Positions 27,631 to 36,314 of a stretch of 47,256 bases of DNA are shown here, piece by piece. The notes under the pieces are model-generated. The model had not been told where the DNA came from. It was given only the letters and a program-made list of their open reading frames with translations, and searched no databases. The translations under genes were made by a program, and so were the position numbers. How positions within the stretch are numbered: position 1 is the first letter of the stretch; each line of letters opens with the position of its first letter. The DNA is from Gammaproteobacteria bacterium. Lineage in GTDB: Bacteria > Pseudomonadota > Gammaproteobacteria > Steroidobacterales > PWYM01. The DNA lies in contig RECU01000028.1 of NCBI GenBank assembly GCA_007693855.1, positions 1-47,256 of the forward strand, read 5' to 3'.

Positions 27631-28251
27631 TCAGGGCGGGATTGTGCGTGAATCCACCGCGTCTTTCACGCCAGCCAGGCCAAAACCCACCTGGCCCGCG
27701 CGCCCCTCGCGCAGCAGCACCAGGCGCCCGGGCAGTGCGGGCGGCTGGCCGGCCGGCCATTCCAGGTAGACGCGCCCCGCCGGCGCCAGCAGCCCTCGCG
27801 CCTCGATCAGGCCCAGGGCCTCGGCCAGCAGGGGCGAGTCGAATGGCGGGTCCAGAAAGATGAGGTCATGGTGCCCTGCGGCGCGCGCCAGCCAGCCAAG
27901 GGCATCGGTCTCCAGCACGTCGGCGCCCTGGGCCTCGAGCAGCGCCAGGGTGTCGCGAAGCGCGCGGGCACTGGTCGGCGACTGTTCCAGAAACACACAG
28001 CTCGCGGCACCGCGCGACAGCGCCTCGAGACCCAGCGCGCCGCTGCCCGCGAAGACATCGAGACAGCGCGCGCCCGCCAGCCGCGGCGCCAGCCAGTTGA
28101 ACAGGGTTTCGCGCACCCGCTCGGGCGTGGGCCGCAGCGCGGCGTCTGCGGGCAGGCGCAGGCGCCGACTCCGCCAGTGGCCGGCGATGATGCGCAGGAC
28201 CCCTGGCGGCCTGCCAGGGTCGGCGCGGAGACGACTGCGTTTCCGTGGCAT
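27631..28251 (-). CDS. rsmD: 16S rRNA (guanine966-N2)-methyltransferase RsmD
   Basis: A 206-residue SAM-dependent rRNA methyltransferase. Conserved parts are LRIIAGHWRSRRL, RPTPERVRETLFNWL, the SAM site DVFAGSGALGLEALSRGA and the catalytic FLDPPFDSPLL. I chose the ATG at 28251 (MPRKRSRLRAD). A GTG at 28269 would add six residues. It is divergent from ftsY, as in E. coli. Confidence 0.94.
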   Translation of the reverse strand: MPRKRSRLRADPGRPPGVLRIIAGHWRSRRLRLPADAALRPTPERVRETLFNWLAPRLAGARCLDVFAGSGALGLEALSRGAASCVFLEQSPTSARALRDTLALLEAQGADVLETDALGWLARAAGHHDLIFLDPPFDSPLLAEALGLIEARGLLAPAGRVYLEWPAGQPPALPGRLVLLREGRAGQVGFGLAGVKDAVDSRTIPP

Positions 28252-28315
28252 GCGCGCATTATCGCCCACAACTGCGCGCGCCGGACCGGGTAGGGCGATG
28301 GCCGGCGCGGCCGCG

Positions 28316-28321
28316 TATAAT
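28316..28321 (+). promoter_or_regulatory. -10 element upstream of ftsYEX
   Basis: A perfect TATAAT lies 41 bases before the ftsY ATG, in an otherwise GC-rich divergent region. No convincing -35 hexamer is found at 16-18 bp, so the full promoter is uncertain. Confidence 0.45.
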
Positions 28322-28361
28322 CCGGCCGACTTTCCCCGTCAGCGACAGCCCGACACCGCGC

Positions 28362-29348
28362 ATGATCTTCGGCAACACACCCGGCAAGCCCACCTCCGAG
28401 GAGGGGGGATTCTTCAGCCGCCTGCGCGCGCGGCTCAACCGCGGCGATTCCTGGCTCACGCGCGACCTGCGCGAACTGATGCCGGGCGGGCGCATCGACG
28501 AGGACACGCTCGAGGAACTGGAGACCCGGCTGCTCATGGCTGACGTGGGCGTCGACACCACCGCCCGGGTGCTGGAGGGACTGGCCGGGCGCGTACGCCG
28601 CGCGGAGCTGACCGATCTGGCGGCCCTGCACGCGGCGCTGAAGGCCCGTATCGTCGAGATCCTCGCCCCCGTCGCGGTGCCATTGACCTTCCCGGCGGCG
28701 CCACGGCCGTTCGTGGTGCTGGTGGTCGGCGTCAACGGCGCCGGCAAGACCACCACCATCGGCAAGCTCGCACACCGGCTCCGCGGGCAGGATCTCAAGG
28801 TGCTGCTGGCCGCCGGCGACACCTTCCGAGCGGCAGCGGTGGAGCAGCTGAAGGTCTGGGGCGAGCGCAATGCGGTGCCGGTGATAGCCCAGGGTACCGG
28901 CGCCGACCCCGCCGCGGTGATCTTCGATGCCTTGAATGCCGCAAAAGCCCGCGGCACGGACGTGGTGCTGGCCGACACGGCCGGACGGTTGCACAACCAG
29001 GCCGACCTCATGAACGAACTGCGCAAGGTCCGGCGGGTCGCCGGGCGTATCGATCCGGAGGCGCCCCATGAGACCCTGCTGGTGCTCGACGCCAGCCAGG
29101 GACAGAACGCCCTGACCCAGGCGCGCATGTTCCACGAGGCGCTAGGGGTCACGGGACTGGTGATCACCAAGCTCGACGGCACCGCCAAGGGCGGCATCCT
29201 GCTGGCGATCGCGGCCGAGCTTGGCATCCCGATCCGCTTCATCGGCATCGGCGAGGCGCGCGAGGATATGCAGCCCTTCGAGGCCGATGCCTTCGCCGAG
29301 GCGCTGCTCGGCAGCCCGGCGGCGGGCGACGGCGCCGCGGCACCGTGA
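28362..29348 (+). CDS. ftsY: Signal recognition particle receptor FtsY
   Basis: A 328-residue SRP receptor GTPase that docks ribosome-SRP complexes at the inner membrane. The NG core shows [10 protein letters not shown] (G1), DTFRAAA (G2), DTAGR (G3), [10 protein letters not shown] (G4) and the closing [12 protein letters not shown]. The acidic A domain of the enteric protein is almost absent: only about 35 residues precede the N domain. The ATG at 28362 fits the conserved start. Its stop overlaps the ftsE GTG by four bases, beginning the conserved ftsY-ftsE-ftsX operon. Confidence 0.96.
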   Translation: MIFGNTPGKPTSEEGGFFSRLRARLNRGDSWLTRDLRELMPGGRIDEDTLEELETRLLMADVGVDTTARVLEGLAGRVRRAELTDLAALHAALKARIVEILAPVAVPLTFPAAPRPFVVLVVGVNGAGKTTTIGKLAHRLRGQDLKVLLAAGDTFRAAAVEQLKVWGERNAVPVIAQGTGADPAAVIFDALNAAKARGTDVVLADTAGRLHNQADLMNELRKVRRVAGRIDPEAPHETLLVLDASQGQNALTQARMFHEALGVTGLVITKLDGTAKGGILLAIAAELGIPIRFIGIGEAREDMQPFEADAFAEALLGSPAAGDGAAAP

Positions 29349-30025
29349 TCCGCTTCGAGGCGGTCGGCAAGCGCTATCCCGGCGGCGGTGAGGCGTTGGC
29401 CACCCTCGATCTCGACATCGCAGCCGGCGAGTTCGTCTTCCTGACCGGCCCCTCGGGGGCCGGCAAGAGCACCCTGCTCAAGCTGGTGGCGCTGATCGAG
29501 CGGCCCTCCCGGGGGCAGGTGATCGTCAACGGTCAGAACACCCGCAAGGTCGCGCGCCGGCGGATTCCGCAGTTTCGCCGTGGCCTGGGGATGGTGTTCC
29601 AGGATCACAAGCTGTTGGCCGACCGCAGCGTGTTCGAGAACGTCGCCCTGCCGCTGCTGATCGCGGGCTACGCCGAACGCGACATCAACCGGCGGGTGCG
29701 CGCGGCGCTCGACCTGGTCGGTCTCGCCGACAAGGCACCGCGGCTGCCCCTGACCCTGTCCACCGGTGAGCAGCAACGCGTCGGCATCGCCCGCGCGGTG
29801 GTGAGCAAGCCGCCACTGCTGATCGCCGACGAACCCACCGGCAACCTCGACCCGGCGCTGTCGCTGGAGATCATGCGCCTGTTCGAGCGCTTCAACGAAC
29901 TGGGCGTGACCCTGCTGATCGCCACCCATGACATCGACCTGGTGACCCAGCTCGGGCACCGGCGCGTGGAGCTGGTGTCAGGCCAGCTCGTCGGCGATAC
30001 AGGCCTGGGCCATGGCCGCGCCTGA
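29345..30025 (+). CDS. ftsE: Cell-division ABC ATPase FtsE
   Basis: A 226-residue ABC ATPase that pairs with FtsX to regulate periplasmic murein hydrolases during division. It has Walker A GPSGAGKST, the Q loop VFQDHKLL, Walker B LLIADEPTGNLD and the H loop IATHD. The ABC signature reads LSTGEQQRV rather than the usual LSGGEQQRV, a mild Gly-to-Thr change. The start is a GTG overlapping the ftsY stop. ftsX begins 14 bases before its end. Confidence 0.95.
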   Translation: MIRFEAVGKRYPGGGEALATLDLDIAAGEFVFLTGPSGAGKSTLLKLVALIERPSRGQVIVNGQNTRKVARRRIPQFRRGLGMVFQDHKLLADRSVFENVALPLLIAGYAERDINRRVRAALDLVGLADKAPRLPLTLSTGEQQRVGIARAVVSKPPLLIADEPTGNLDPALSLEIMRLFERFNELGVTLLIATHDIDLVTQLGHRRVELVSGQLVGDTGLGHGRA

Positions 30026-30986
30026 ACGTCGTGGCGGGGAGCTGCGCCGGGGCGCCCCGGGCCTGCTGACCCGTGTCCGCGGCTACTTTCGGCTGCATGC
30101 CCAGAACCTGCTGGGCTCGCTGGGCCGACTGGCCCGCCAGCCGCTCGCCAGTCTGCTGACCGTGGCCGTGATCGGCATCGCGATGGCACTGCCGGCCGGG
30201 CTCGACGTGCTGGTCAACAATGCCCGGGCGCTCAGCGCCGGCTGGGCATCGGCCGTGGACTTCAGTGTCTACCTCGAGCCGGGGCAACCGCTCGCGCGGG
30301 CCGAGACCCTGGCCGCCGAGGCACGGGGGCAGGCCGACATTGTCGCCGTCGAGGTCATCAGCGCCGAGGAGGCACTGGCGCAGCTCAGCCGGTTTACCGG
30401 CATGCAGGCGGCGCTCGAGGCCCTCGACGACAACCCCCTGCCGCATACGCTGGTGGTGCGGCCCCGGCCGGGCCTGTCGGCCGAGGCCGTCAGCCGGCTG
30501 GCTGACGGCTTCGAGTCGCTGGAGGGCATCGATCTCGTGCAGCTCGATACCGCCTGGGTAGAGCGCTTTCTGGCGATCGTCGACATCGCCCGGCGCGCCA
30601 GCGGCATCACGCTCCTGTTGCTCGGGTTTGCGGTGGTGGTGATCGTCGGCAACACCATCCGGCTGGACATCGAGAACCGGCGCAGCGAAATCGAGGTCAT
30701 GAAGCTGATCGGCGGCTCGGACGGCTTCATCCGCCGGCCTTTTCTCTACGGCGGCCTGTGGTACGGCGTCATTGGCGGACTGCTGGCTGTGGTCTTCAAC
30801 GCCTCGGCGCTGCTGGCGCTGGCTGGCCCCGTGCAGCGCCTGGCAGGCCTCTATAACGCCGATTTTGCCCTGCAGGGGCCGGGGCTCACCGGCCTCGGCG
30901 TGCTGGTCGGGGGTGGGGCCCTGCTTGGCTGGCTGGGCGCCTGGGTGGCGACATCCCGCCACCTGCGCGATATCGAGCCGACCTGA
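30012..30986 (+). CDS. ftsX: Cell-division permease-like protein FtsX
   Basis: A 324-residue membrane partner of FtsE. Four membrane segments fit: about 40-62, 195-218 (LLLLGFAVVVIVGNT), 245-270 and 293-315. A periplasmic domain of about 130 residues between segments 1 and 2 is where EnvC-like activators bind in enteric bacteria. The cytosolic coupling stretch IRLDIENRRSEIEVMKLIGGSDGFIRRPF is strongly conserved and split here only by reading length. The start at 30012 lies inside ftsE. Confidence 0.94.
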   Translation: MAAPERRGGELRRGAPGLLTRVRGYFRLHAQNLLGSLGRLARQPLASLLTVAVIGIAMALPAGLDVLVNNARALSAGWASAVDFSVYLEPGQPLARAETLAAEARGQADIVAVEVISAEEALAQLSRFTGMQAALEALDDNPLPHTLVVRPRPGLSAEAVSRLADGFESLEGIDLVQLDTAWVERFLAIVDIARRASGITLLLLGFAVVVIVGNTIRLDIENRRSEIEVMKLIGGSDGFIRRPFLYGGLWYGVIGGLLAVVFNASALLALAGPVQRLAGLYNADFALQGPGLTGLGVLVGGGALLGWLGAWVATSRHLRDIEPT

Positions 30987-31014
30987 GCCGTCCCGAAAAC
31001 GTGACGCAGCGCCC

Positions 31015-31044
31015 TTGAACCCGTCGGCCTTTTAGCACTCTAAT
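31015..31044 (+). promoter_or_regulatory. Sigma-70-type promoter of rpoH
   Basis: -35 TTGAAC (31015-31020) and -10 TCTAAT (31039-31044) are separated by 18 bp, matching 4 and 5 of 6 consensus bases. The -10 overlaps the left arm and spacer of the CIRCE operator, so repressor binding would block the polymerase. The predicted start, about 31051, falls in the right arm. Confidence 0.6.
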
Positions 31045-31058
31045 GTAGCGAGTGCTAA
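31032..31058 (+). promoter_or_regulatory. CIRCE operator (HrcA binding site) upstream of rpoH
   Basis: TTAGCACTC (31032-31040), nine bases, then GAGTGCTAA (31050-31058): both nine-base arms match the CIRCE consensus exactly and are perfectly complementary. CIRCE is the operator of the heat-shock repressor HrcA, normally found at groESL and hrcA-dnaK genes. Here it ends 35 bases before the rpoH ATG. No hrcA lies in the window. Confidence 0.93.
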
Positions 31059-31093
31059 TATGAGTAGATGAAACCATGCTGGACGGAGTCTCC

Positions 31094-31960
31094 ATGAGTA
31101 CAGCCCTGGCAACGCGGAATCCTGCCCTCATGCTCGCCGGGCCGGTCGGCAGCCTGGACCACTACATCCAGGCCGTGAACACCGTGCCCATCCTGGACGC
31201 CGAGGAAGAGCACGCGCTGGCGATACGCCTGCGCGAACACAACGATCTGGATGCCGCCCGAACGCTGGTGCTCTCCCACCTGCGTTTCGTGGTGCACATC
31301 GCCCGCGGCTACTCCGGCTACGGCCTGGCGATGGGGGATCTCGTGCAGGAGGGCAATGTCGGCCTGATGAAAGCCGTCAAGCGCTTCGACCCGGCGTTCG
31401 GCGTGCGCCTGGTCTCCTTTGCCGTCCACTGGATCCGCGCGGAGATCCACGAATTCGTGCTGCGCAACTGGCGCATGGTGAAGATCGCGACCACCAAGGC
31501 GCAGCGCAAGCTGTTCTTCAATCTGCGCAGCATGAAAAAGAACCTGAGCTGGCTGACCGCCGAGGAAACCGAGGCCGTCGCGCGCGATCTTGGCGTGCCG
31601 GTGAGCGAAGTCACCGAGATGGAGCGGCGCATGGCCTCGCCGGACATGAGCTTCGATCCCTCGCCCGCCGACGGCGACGACGACTCGAGCTTCGGCCCCG
31701 CGGCCTATCTGCCGAGCGCCGACGCCGATCCGGCCGCCGCGGTGGAGGCCGAGGACTGGGATGCCCGCACCAGCTCGCGGCTGGCCAGTGCGCTCGAGGG
31801 GCTAGACGAGCGCAGCCGGGACATCGTCCAGCGACGCTGGCTCGGCGAGGACAAGCCGACCCTCCACGAGCTCGCCGACACCTATGGTGTTTCCGCCGAG
31901 CGCATCCGCCAGATCGAGGCCAACGCGATCCGCCGTCTCCGGGCTGCCGTCACCGCCTGA
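31094..31960 (+). CDS. rpoH: RNA polymerase heat-shock sigma factor RpoH (sigma-32)
   Basis: A 288-residue sigma-32. Region 2 reads [38 protein letters not shown] across residues of the core-binding helix. The diagnostic RpoH box appears as QRKLFFNLR after [11 protein letters not shown]. Region 4 holds [14 protein letters not shown] and the helix-turn-helix [20 protein letters not shown]. An acidic linker ([10 protein letters not shown]) between regions is a little long. I chose ATG 31094, with GGAG 8 bases upstream; an in-frame ATG at 31076 lacks a site. It follows ftsX by 107 bases, the enteric order, and is preceded by a perfect CIRCE site. Confidence 0.96.
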   Translation: MSTALATRNPALMLAGPVGSLDHYIQAVNTVPILDAEEEHALAIRLREHNDLDAARTLVLSHLRFVVHIARGYSGYGLAMGDLVQEGNVGLMKAVKRFDPAFGVRLVSFAVHWIRAEIHEFVLRNWRMVKIATTKAQRKLFFNLRSMKKNLSWLTAEETEAVARDLGVPVSEVTEMERRMASPDMSFDPSPADGDDDSSFGPAAYLPSADADPAAAVEAEDWDARTSSRLASALEGLDERSRDIVQRRWLGEDKPTLHELADTYGVSAERIRQIEANAIRRLRAAVTA

Positions 31961-31978
31961 CGCGAGTGCGCTGGCCGT

Positions 31979-32659
31979 TCAGCCGGCGGTCAGCGGCACC
32001 AGGGTGATCTCCACCCGGCGGTTCAGCGCCCGGCCGGCAGTGGTGGCGTTATCCGCCACCGGGTAGTCCGGCCCCATGCCTGCCGTGAGCAGCCGCTGAC
32101 GGTTGACCCGCTGGGCCCCGAGATACTGGGCCACGCTGTCCGCCCGCCGCTGCGAAAGCGTCATGTTGAATTCGCGCGGACCGGTGCTGTCGGTGTGGCC
32201 GGCCACCTCGATCACCGTCTGGTCGAACTGGTTGACGACCAGCGCCACCGAGTTCAGTACTTCGAAGAATTCCGGCTTCAGCGCGGCGCTGTTGGTGTCG
32301 AAGGTGACGTTGCCGTCCATGTTCAGCGTGATGTTGTCGCCGATCCGCGTGACGCTGACGCCGCTCCCCTCGAGCTGGCGACGAAGTTCGGCTTCCTGGC
32401 GATCCATGTAGGCCCCGATGGCACCGCCGGCCAGCGCACCGACACCTGCGCCGATCAGCGCCCGCTGCCGGCGCTCGACGGCATCACTGCCCGACACCAG
32501 GCCGACTACCGCACCGACGCCGGCACCGATGGCCGCACCGGTGGTGGCACGGGCCGTGCGCTCTTCGCGGGTGTAGGGATCGAGCGTGGTGCAGCCGGTG
32601 GCGAACACGGCCGCGGCCAGTACGCCGGCCCCCAGGGCTCTCGGAAGGGAAAATGACAT
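31979..32659 (-). CDS. OmpA-family outer-membrane lipoprotein with glycine zipper
   Basis: A 226-residue lipoprotein. The signal peptide ends in the lipobox VFATGC, so Cys near 24 is acylated. A glycine-zipper stretch (TTGAAIGAGVGAVVGLVSG and IGAGVGALAGGAIGAYMD) may insert in membrane. The C-terminal OmpA-like domain binds peptidoglycan, with VAGHTDSTGPREFNMTLSQRR and NRRVEITL. I chose ATG 32659, which has GGAG upstream and a proper signal peptide. It resembles YiaD-type proteins. It converges on rpoH with 18 bases between the stops. Confidence 0.9.
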   Translation of the reverse strand: MSFSLPRALGAGVLAAAVFATGCTTLDPYTREERTARATTGAAIGAGVGAVVGLVSGSDAVERRQRALIGAGVGALAGGAIGAYMDRQEAELRRQLEGSGVSVTRIGDNITLNMDGNVTFDTNSAALKPEFFEVLNSVALVVNQFDQTVIEVAGHTDSTGPREFNMTLSQRRADSVAQYLGAQRVNRQRLLTAGMGPDYPVADNATTAGRALNRRVEITLVPLTAG

Positions 32660-32832
32660 GGATAATCTCCGTAGGTTTACCGTGCCCGCATCAGGGCTTC
32701 CCATCAGTGTAACGCCAGTGCGGCTGAACCGCGGCTGTACGGCATCACAGTCTGTTGCCGGCTTGCCGGCCCCCGGCGGCCGGCGGTACATTGGCCAGCC
32801 ACTCGCAGCCGCCACGCGGCCGGCAGGACGCC

Positions 32833-33303
32833 ATGCTTAAAACGCCCGACCAGTGGTTCGAGGAATACGGCGAGAGTCACCGCCATCCGGTCAACAAGGC
32901 CCTGCACTGGGTCTGCGTGCCGCTGATCGTCATCAGCCTCGTGGGCCTGTTGTGGTCGCTGCCCGTGCCGCAGGCCTTCCGCGACATCTCGCCGGCGTTG
33001 AACTGGGGCACGGCATTCATCATGGCCGCCACCGTCTATTACTTCATCCTCTCGCTCAGTCTGGCGCTCGGCATGCTGCCCTTCGTCATGCTGGTCGTGC
33101 TCGCGGTCGGCTGGCTCGACCGGATCGACTGGCCATTGTGGAGCCTCTCGGGCGCGATTTTCGTACTCGCCTGGGCCGGGCAGTTCGTCGGCCACGCGAT
33201 CGAGGGGCGGAAGCCGTCTTTTTTCAAGGACATGCAGTTTCTGATGATCGGGCCGGTCTGGCTGCTGGGCTTCGTCTACCGCCGCCTGGGGATCCCCTAC
33301 TGA
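32833..33303 (+). CDS. Mpo1-like / DUF962 membrane protein
   Basis: A 156-residue four-segment membrane protein of the DUF962 family. The yeast member Mpo1 is an Fe(II)-dependent dioxygenase that shortens 2-hydroxy fatty acids. Likely metal-binding histidines lie in HRHPVNKALHWVCVP near residue 16 and GHAIEGRKPSFF near residue 122. The ATG at 32833 has GGACG nearby. The MATE gene starts 15 bases after its stop. A bacterial role in 2-hydroxy-acid oxidation is inference from family. Confidence 0.85.
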   Translation: MLKTPDQWFEEYGESHRHPVNKALHWVCVPLIVISLVGLLWSLPVPQAFRDISPALNWGTAFIMAATVYYFILSLSLALGMLPFVMLVVLAVGWLDRIDWPLWSLSGAIFVLAWAGQFVGHAIEGRKPSFFKDMQFLMIGPVWLLGFVYRRLGIPY

Positions 33304-33317
33304 GCGCCGCGCGGCAC

Positions 33318-34688
33318 GTGGCGCCAGACCCCGCCTACTCACACCGCAACGTCTGGCGGATTGCCGCACCGCTGATCCTCTCCAACATCACCGTGCCCCT
33401 GCTGGGCATCGTCGACACCGCCGTGGTGGGCCACCTCGACTCGCCGGATTACCTCGCCGCCGTCGCGGTCGGCGCCGTGATCTTCGGGTTCATCTTCACC
33501 GCCTTCAATTTCCTGCGCATGGGCACGACCGGGGTGGCCGCCCAACGCTTCGGTGCCGACGACGTGGCCGGTCTCAAGACCGTGCTCGGCCAGTCGCTGC
33601 TGGTGGTCGTGCTGATCAGCGGCCTGCTGCTGGTGCTGCAGGCGCCGGTCATGGCCCTGGCGCTGCGGTTGATCGCGCCCGAACCCGAAGTCGCGGCCCT
33701 GGCCATGGAGTACTTCCAGGTGCGCGTCTGGGCCGCGCCGGCGGTACTGGCGAATTTCGTGCTGGTGGGCTGGTTCATCGGCCTGTCCAACGGACGGGTG
33801 CCGTTGGCGATCATGGTCACGGTCAACCTGCTGAACATCCTGCTCGATCTGCTGTTCGTGGTGGTGCTGGACTGGCGCGTGACCGGCGTGGCGGCAGCGT
33901 CGGTGATCGCCGAGTACACCGGGGCTACCCTTGGGCTGTGGCTGGCGTGGCGCACGCTGCGCGCCCAGGGTGCGCCCGCCGGCTGGCGCAGCCCCGACGC
34001 AACCGTGTTTCGCGCACTGGTCTCGGTGAACGGCAACCTGTTCATCCGCACCCTCGCGCTGATGTTCGCACTGGGGTTCCTGACCGCGCAGGGCGCTCGT
34101 CTCGGCAGCGGGATTCTGGCCGCAAACGCCGTGCTGCTGCAGTTCTTCTACCTGCTGTCCTTTGCGCTCGACGGCCTGGCCAACGCCGCCGAGGCGCTGG
34201 TGGGCCGCGCAGTCGGGCGCCGCGACGCGCGCGGCCTGCGCCGGGCGATCCGTGTCAGCACGCTCTGGTCAGTGGGTGTCGCCGCGGGCTTCATGCTGGC
34301 CTATGCACTCGCGGGCACGCTGCTGATCCGGCTGATGACCGGCCTCGAAGACGTCCGCCTGGAGGCACAGACCTATCTGCCCTGGCTGGTCGCCGCGCCT
34401 CTGATCTGCCTGTGGGGCTTCCTCTATGACGGCATCTTCGTGGGTGCGACCCGTGCAAGAGAGATGCGCGACACCATGCTGGTCGCGACCTTCGGGGTCT
34501 TCGTACCAGGATGGTTCCTGCTCCAGGGCTTCGGCAATCATGGTCTGTGGGCGGCGTTTCTCGCGTTCATGGCGGCGCGCGGCCTGGGTCTGCACCTGTG
34601 GCTGGGGCGGCTGCTGCGACAGGGGCGGCTGATGCCACCCGACGGCAGCTCGGGAGGTTCACAGCGCGCCGTGTCTGGCGCAGACTGA
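33318..34688 (+). CDS. MATE family efflux transporter, DinF-like
   Basis: A 456-residue multidrug and toxin extrusion protein with 12 membrane segments in two related halves. Typical parts are HRNVWRIAAPLILSNITVPLLGIVDTAVVGHL at the start (first segment), MGTTGVAAQRFGADD, and in the second half SVNGNLFIRTLALM and LDGLANAAEALVGRAVG. The last block is characteristic of the DinF branch. The start is a GTG at 33318, because no ATG exists after the preceding stop and before the conserved block. The substrate is unknown. The ZIP gene begins directly after the stop. Confidence 0.9.
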   Translation: MAPDPAYSHRNVWRIAAPLILSNITVPLLGIVDTAVVGHLDSPDYLAAVAVGAVIFGFIFTAFNFLRMGTTGVAAQRFGADDVAGLKTVLGQSLLVVVLISGLLLVLQAPVMALALRLIAPEPEVAALAMEYFQVRVWAAPAVLANFVLVGWFIGLSNGRVPLAIMVTVNLLNILLDLLFVVVLDWRVTGVAAASVIAEYTGATLGLWLAWRTLRAQGAPAGWRSPDATVFRALVSVNGNLFIRTLALMFALGFLTAQGARLGSGILAANAVLLQFFYLLSFALDGLANAAEALVGRAVGRRDARGLRRAIRVSTLWSVGVAAGFMLAYALAGTLLIRLMTGLEDVRLEAQTYLPWLVAAPLICLWGFLYDGIFVGATRAREMRDTMLVATFGVFVPGWFLLQGFGNHGLWAAFLAFMAARGLGLHLWLGRLLRQGRLMPPDGSSGGSQRAVSGAD

Positions 34689-35480
34689 GTGCCAGTGGAT
34701 ATCGGCGACAACCCCATTCTCGTCGGCTTTCTCGGCAGCCTGTTCGCCGGGCTTGGCACCGCTGTCGGCGCCGCCGGCGTGTTCGGCCTGCGCCAGCTCT
34801 CGTCCCGCAGCGAGGATCTGCTGCTGGCCTCTGCCGCCGGCGTGATGCTCGCCGCCTCGTTCTTCTCGCTGATCGAGCCCGGTCTCGCGGCGGGCGAACT
34901 GCGCACCGGCAGCACCTCGCAAGCAGCGGCGCTGGTGATCGCGGGGATCGCCCTGGGGGCCATATTGATGGCCCTGGTGCACCACTTCGCCCCGCATGAG
35001 CACTTCATCAGCGGGCGCGAAGGCCCCGCGTCGGCACGGCTGAATCGTATCTGGCTGTTCGTGATCGCCATTGCCCTGCACAACTTCCCGGAAGGCATGG
35101 CCGTGGGGGTGGCCTTCGCTGGCGGCGATCTGACCTCGGGTCTGCCGCTGGCCATCGGCATCGGTCTGCACAATATCCCGGAGGGACTCACGGTCGCCGT
35201 GGCGCTGCGCAGCGTCGGGTATTCGATGTCCACGGCGTTCTGGGTGTCCGTGCTCACCGGCCTGGTCCAGCCCGTCGGCGGCCTGCTCGGCGCGACCGCA
35301 GTGTGGGCGGCGCAGCCGTTGCTGCCCGTCATCCTGGGTTTCGCCGCTGGCGCCATGCTCTACATCATCAGCCACGAGATCATTCCCGAGACCCACCGCT
35401 CGGGGCACGCCACCCGCGCGACCTTCGCCCTGCTCGCGGGGTTTGCCGGCATGATGTTCCTGGACGTGGCCCTCGACTGA
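34689..35480 (+). CDS. ZIP family divalent-metal transporter
   Basis: A 263-residue ZIP transporter of the ZupT/GufA type, importing Zn(II) or related metals. Eight membrane segments fit. Metal-site motifs are HNFPEG (131-136) in segment 4, HNIPEG (161-166) in segment 5 and HEIIPE near residue 228. A short histidine-bearing loop HHFAPHEHF (98-106) may be a metal sensor. The GTG at 34689 immediately follows the MATE stop, so the two are probably co-translated. Specificity (Zn, Fe, Mn) is not readable. Confidence 0.9.
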   Translation: MPVDIGDNPILVGFLGSLFAGLGTAVGAAGVFGLRQLSSRSEDLLLASAAGVMLAASFFSLIEPGLAAGELRTGSTSQAAALVIAGIALGAILMALVHHFAPHEHFISGREGPASARLNRIWLFVIAIALHNFPEGMAVGVAFAGGDLTSGLPLAIGIGLHNIPEGLTVAVALRSVGYSMSTAFWVSVLTGLVQPVGGLLGATAVWAAQPLLPVILGFAAGAMLYIISHEIIPETHRSGHATRATFALLAGFAGMMFLDVALD

Positions 35481-35562
35481 GACAGCACCGGGTGGCGACT
35501 GCCTATTCAAGCCGGCCGGCCAGTCGGGCATGCTGTGGCGCAAGCCTCCCGGAGATCTCCAC

Positions 35563-36312
35563 ATGACCCTACGACTGCACCTGCCGCTCACCCTGCTCGC
35601 GCTCCTGCTGGCCGTCCCCGCGGCCGCCGAGCGCACGCCTGAGGAGATCATCGAGTTCGCCGCGAAGACCGCAGGCGGCGATGCCTGGCGCTACGCGCAG
35701 ACCAATGTCATGCGGGGCCATGCCACCCTCTGCCGGGACGGCCGGCCGGAGGCCTGCGTGCATGCCGACGACTACGTCATGTACCGCCTCTACCCCACCG
35801 ACATCACCGACGTGCATGCCGGTACCGGCAAGTTCCGTCTGGATGCGTTCGTCGAGGGCGAAGTCCTGTTCCAGAACAGTTACGACGGCGAGCATTCCTG
35901 GACCCACCGGGGCCGCGTCCCCGAGGCAGAGGCCCAGGAAGCACAGCAAAGCAACTTCGGCTTCAGCGCCATCCGCTTTGCCGGCCGCGAGGGCTTTCCG
36001 GTGGAGCGGCTGGTCGACGACACCATCGAGGGGCTGGCCTGCTACACCGTGCGGGTCGGCGATCCATCCGGCGGCAGCACGCTGTTCTGGATCGAACAGG
36101 CCACCGGCCTGATCCGCGCGGTGGCCTGGCCGACACCCCGGGGCTTTCACCAGCGGGTCTATACCGAGTTCTACTGGATCGACGACCCGGGTTTCATGCA
36201 GCCCGGGCGGGTGCGGCTGTATTACGACGGCATCAAGGTCAACGACATCTACTGGACCGAAGCCAGCATCAACGTGCCGCTCGCCGATACGCTGTTCGTG
36301 CTCGGTGACTGA
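35563..36312 (+). CDS. Exported protein of unknown function
   Basis: I do not recognise a named family. The 249-residue product has a clean signal peptide (MTLRLHLPLTLLALLLAVPA, cleavage probably before AERTPEEI) and no lipobox or anchor, so it should be periplasmic. A short CxxxxxxxC pair (CRDGRPEAC) could form a disulfide. The remainder is beta-rich with TGKFRLDAFVEGEVLFQNSYDG and DPSGGSTLFWIEQATGLIRAV, a layout reminiscent of LolA-like outer-membrane lipoprotein-sorting folds; this is only a visual impression. GGAG lies eight bases before the ATG. It precedes the two-component genes by 48 bases and may share their regulation. Confidence 0.75.
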   Translation: MTLRLHLPLTLLALLLAVPAAAERTPEEIIEFAAKTAGGDAWRYAQTNVMRGHATLCRDGRPEACVHADDYVMYRLYPTDITDVHAGTGKFRLDAFVEGEVLFQNSYDGEHSWTHRGRVPEAEAQEAQQSNFGFSAIRFAGREGFPVERLVDDTIEGLACYTVRVGDPSGGSTLFWIEQATGLIRAVAWPTPRGFHQRVYTEFYWIDDPGFMQPGRVRLYYDGIKVNDIYWTEASINVPLADTLFVLGD

Positions 36313-36314
36313 GC

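Noticed and set aside
31014-31040. Sigma-32-type promoter (CTTGAA) upstream of rpoH
   Set aside because: The -35-like CTTGAA is there but no CCCCATNT-like -10 is found at the expected distance; a sigma-70 reading fits better.
32853-33317. An upstream start for the MATE gene that would add about 155 residues
   Set aside because: The extra sequence is an alternative frame of the Mpo1-like gene. The MATE fold begins right after the GTG at 33318.
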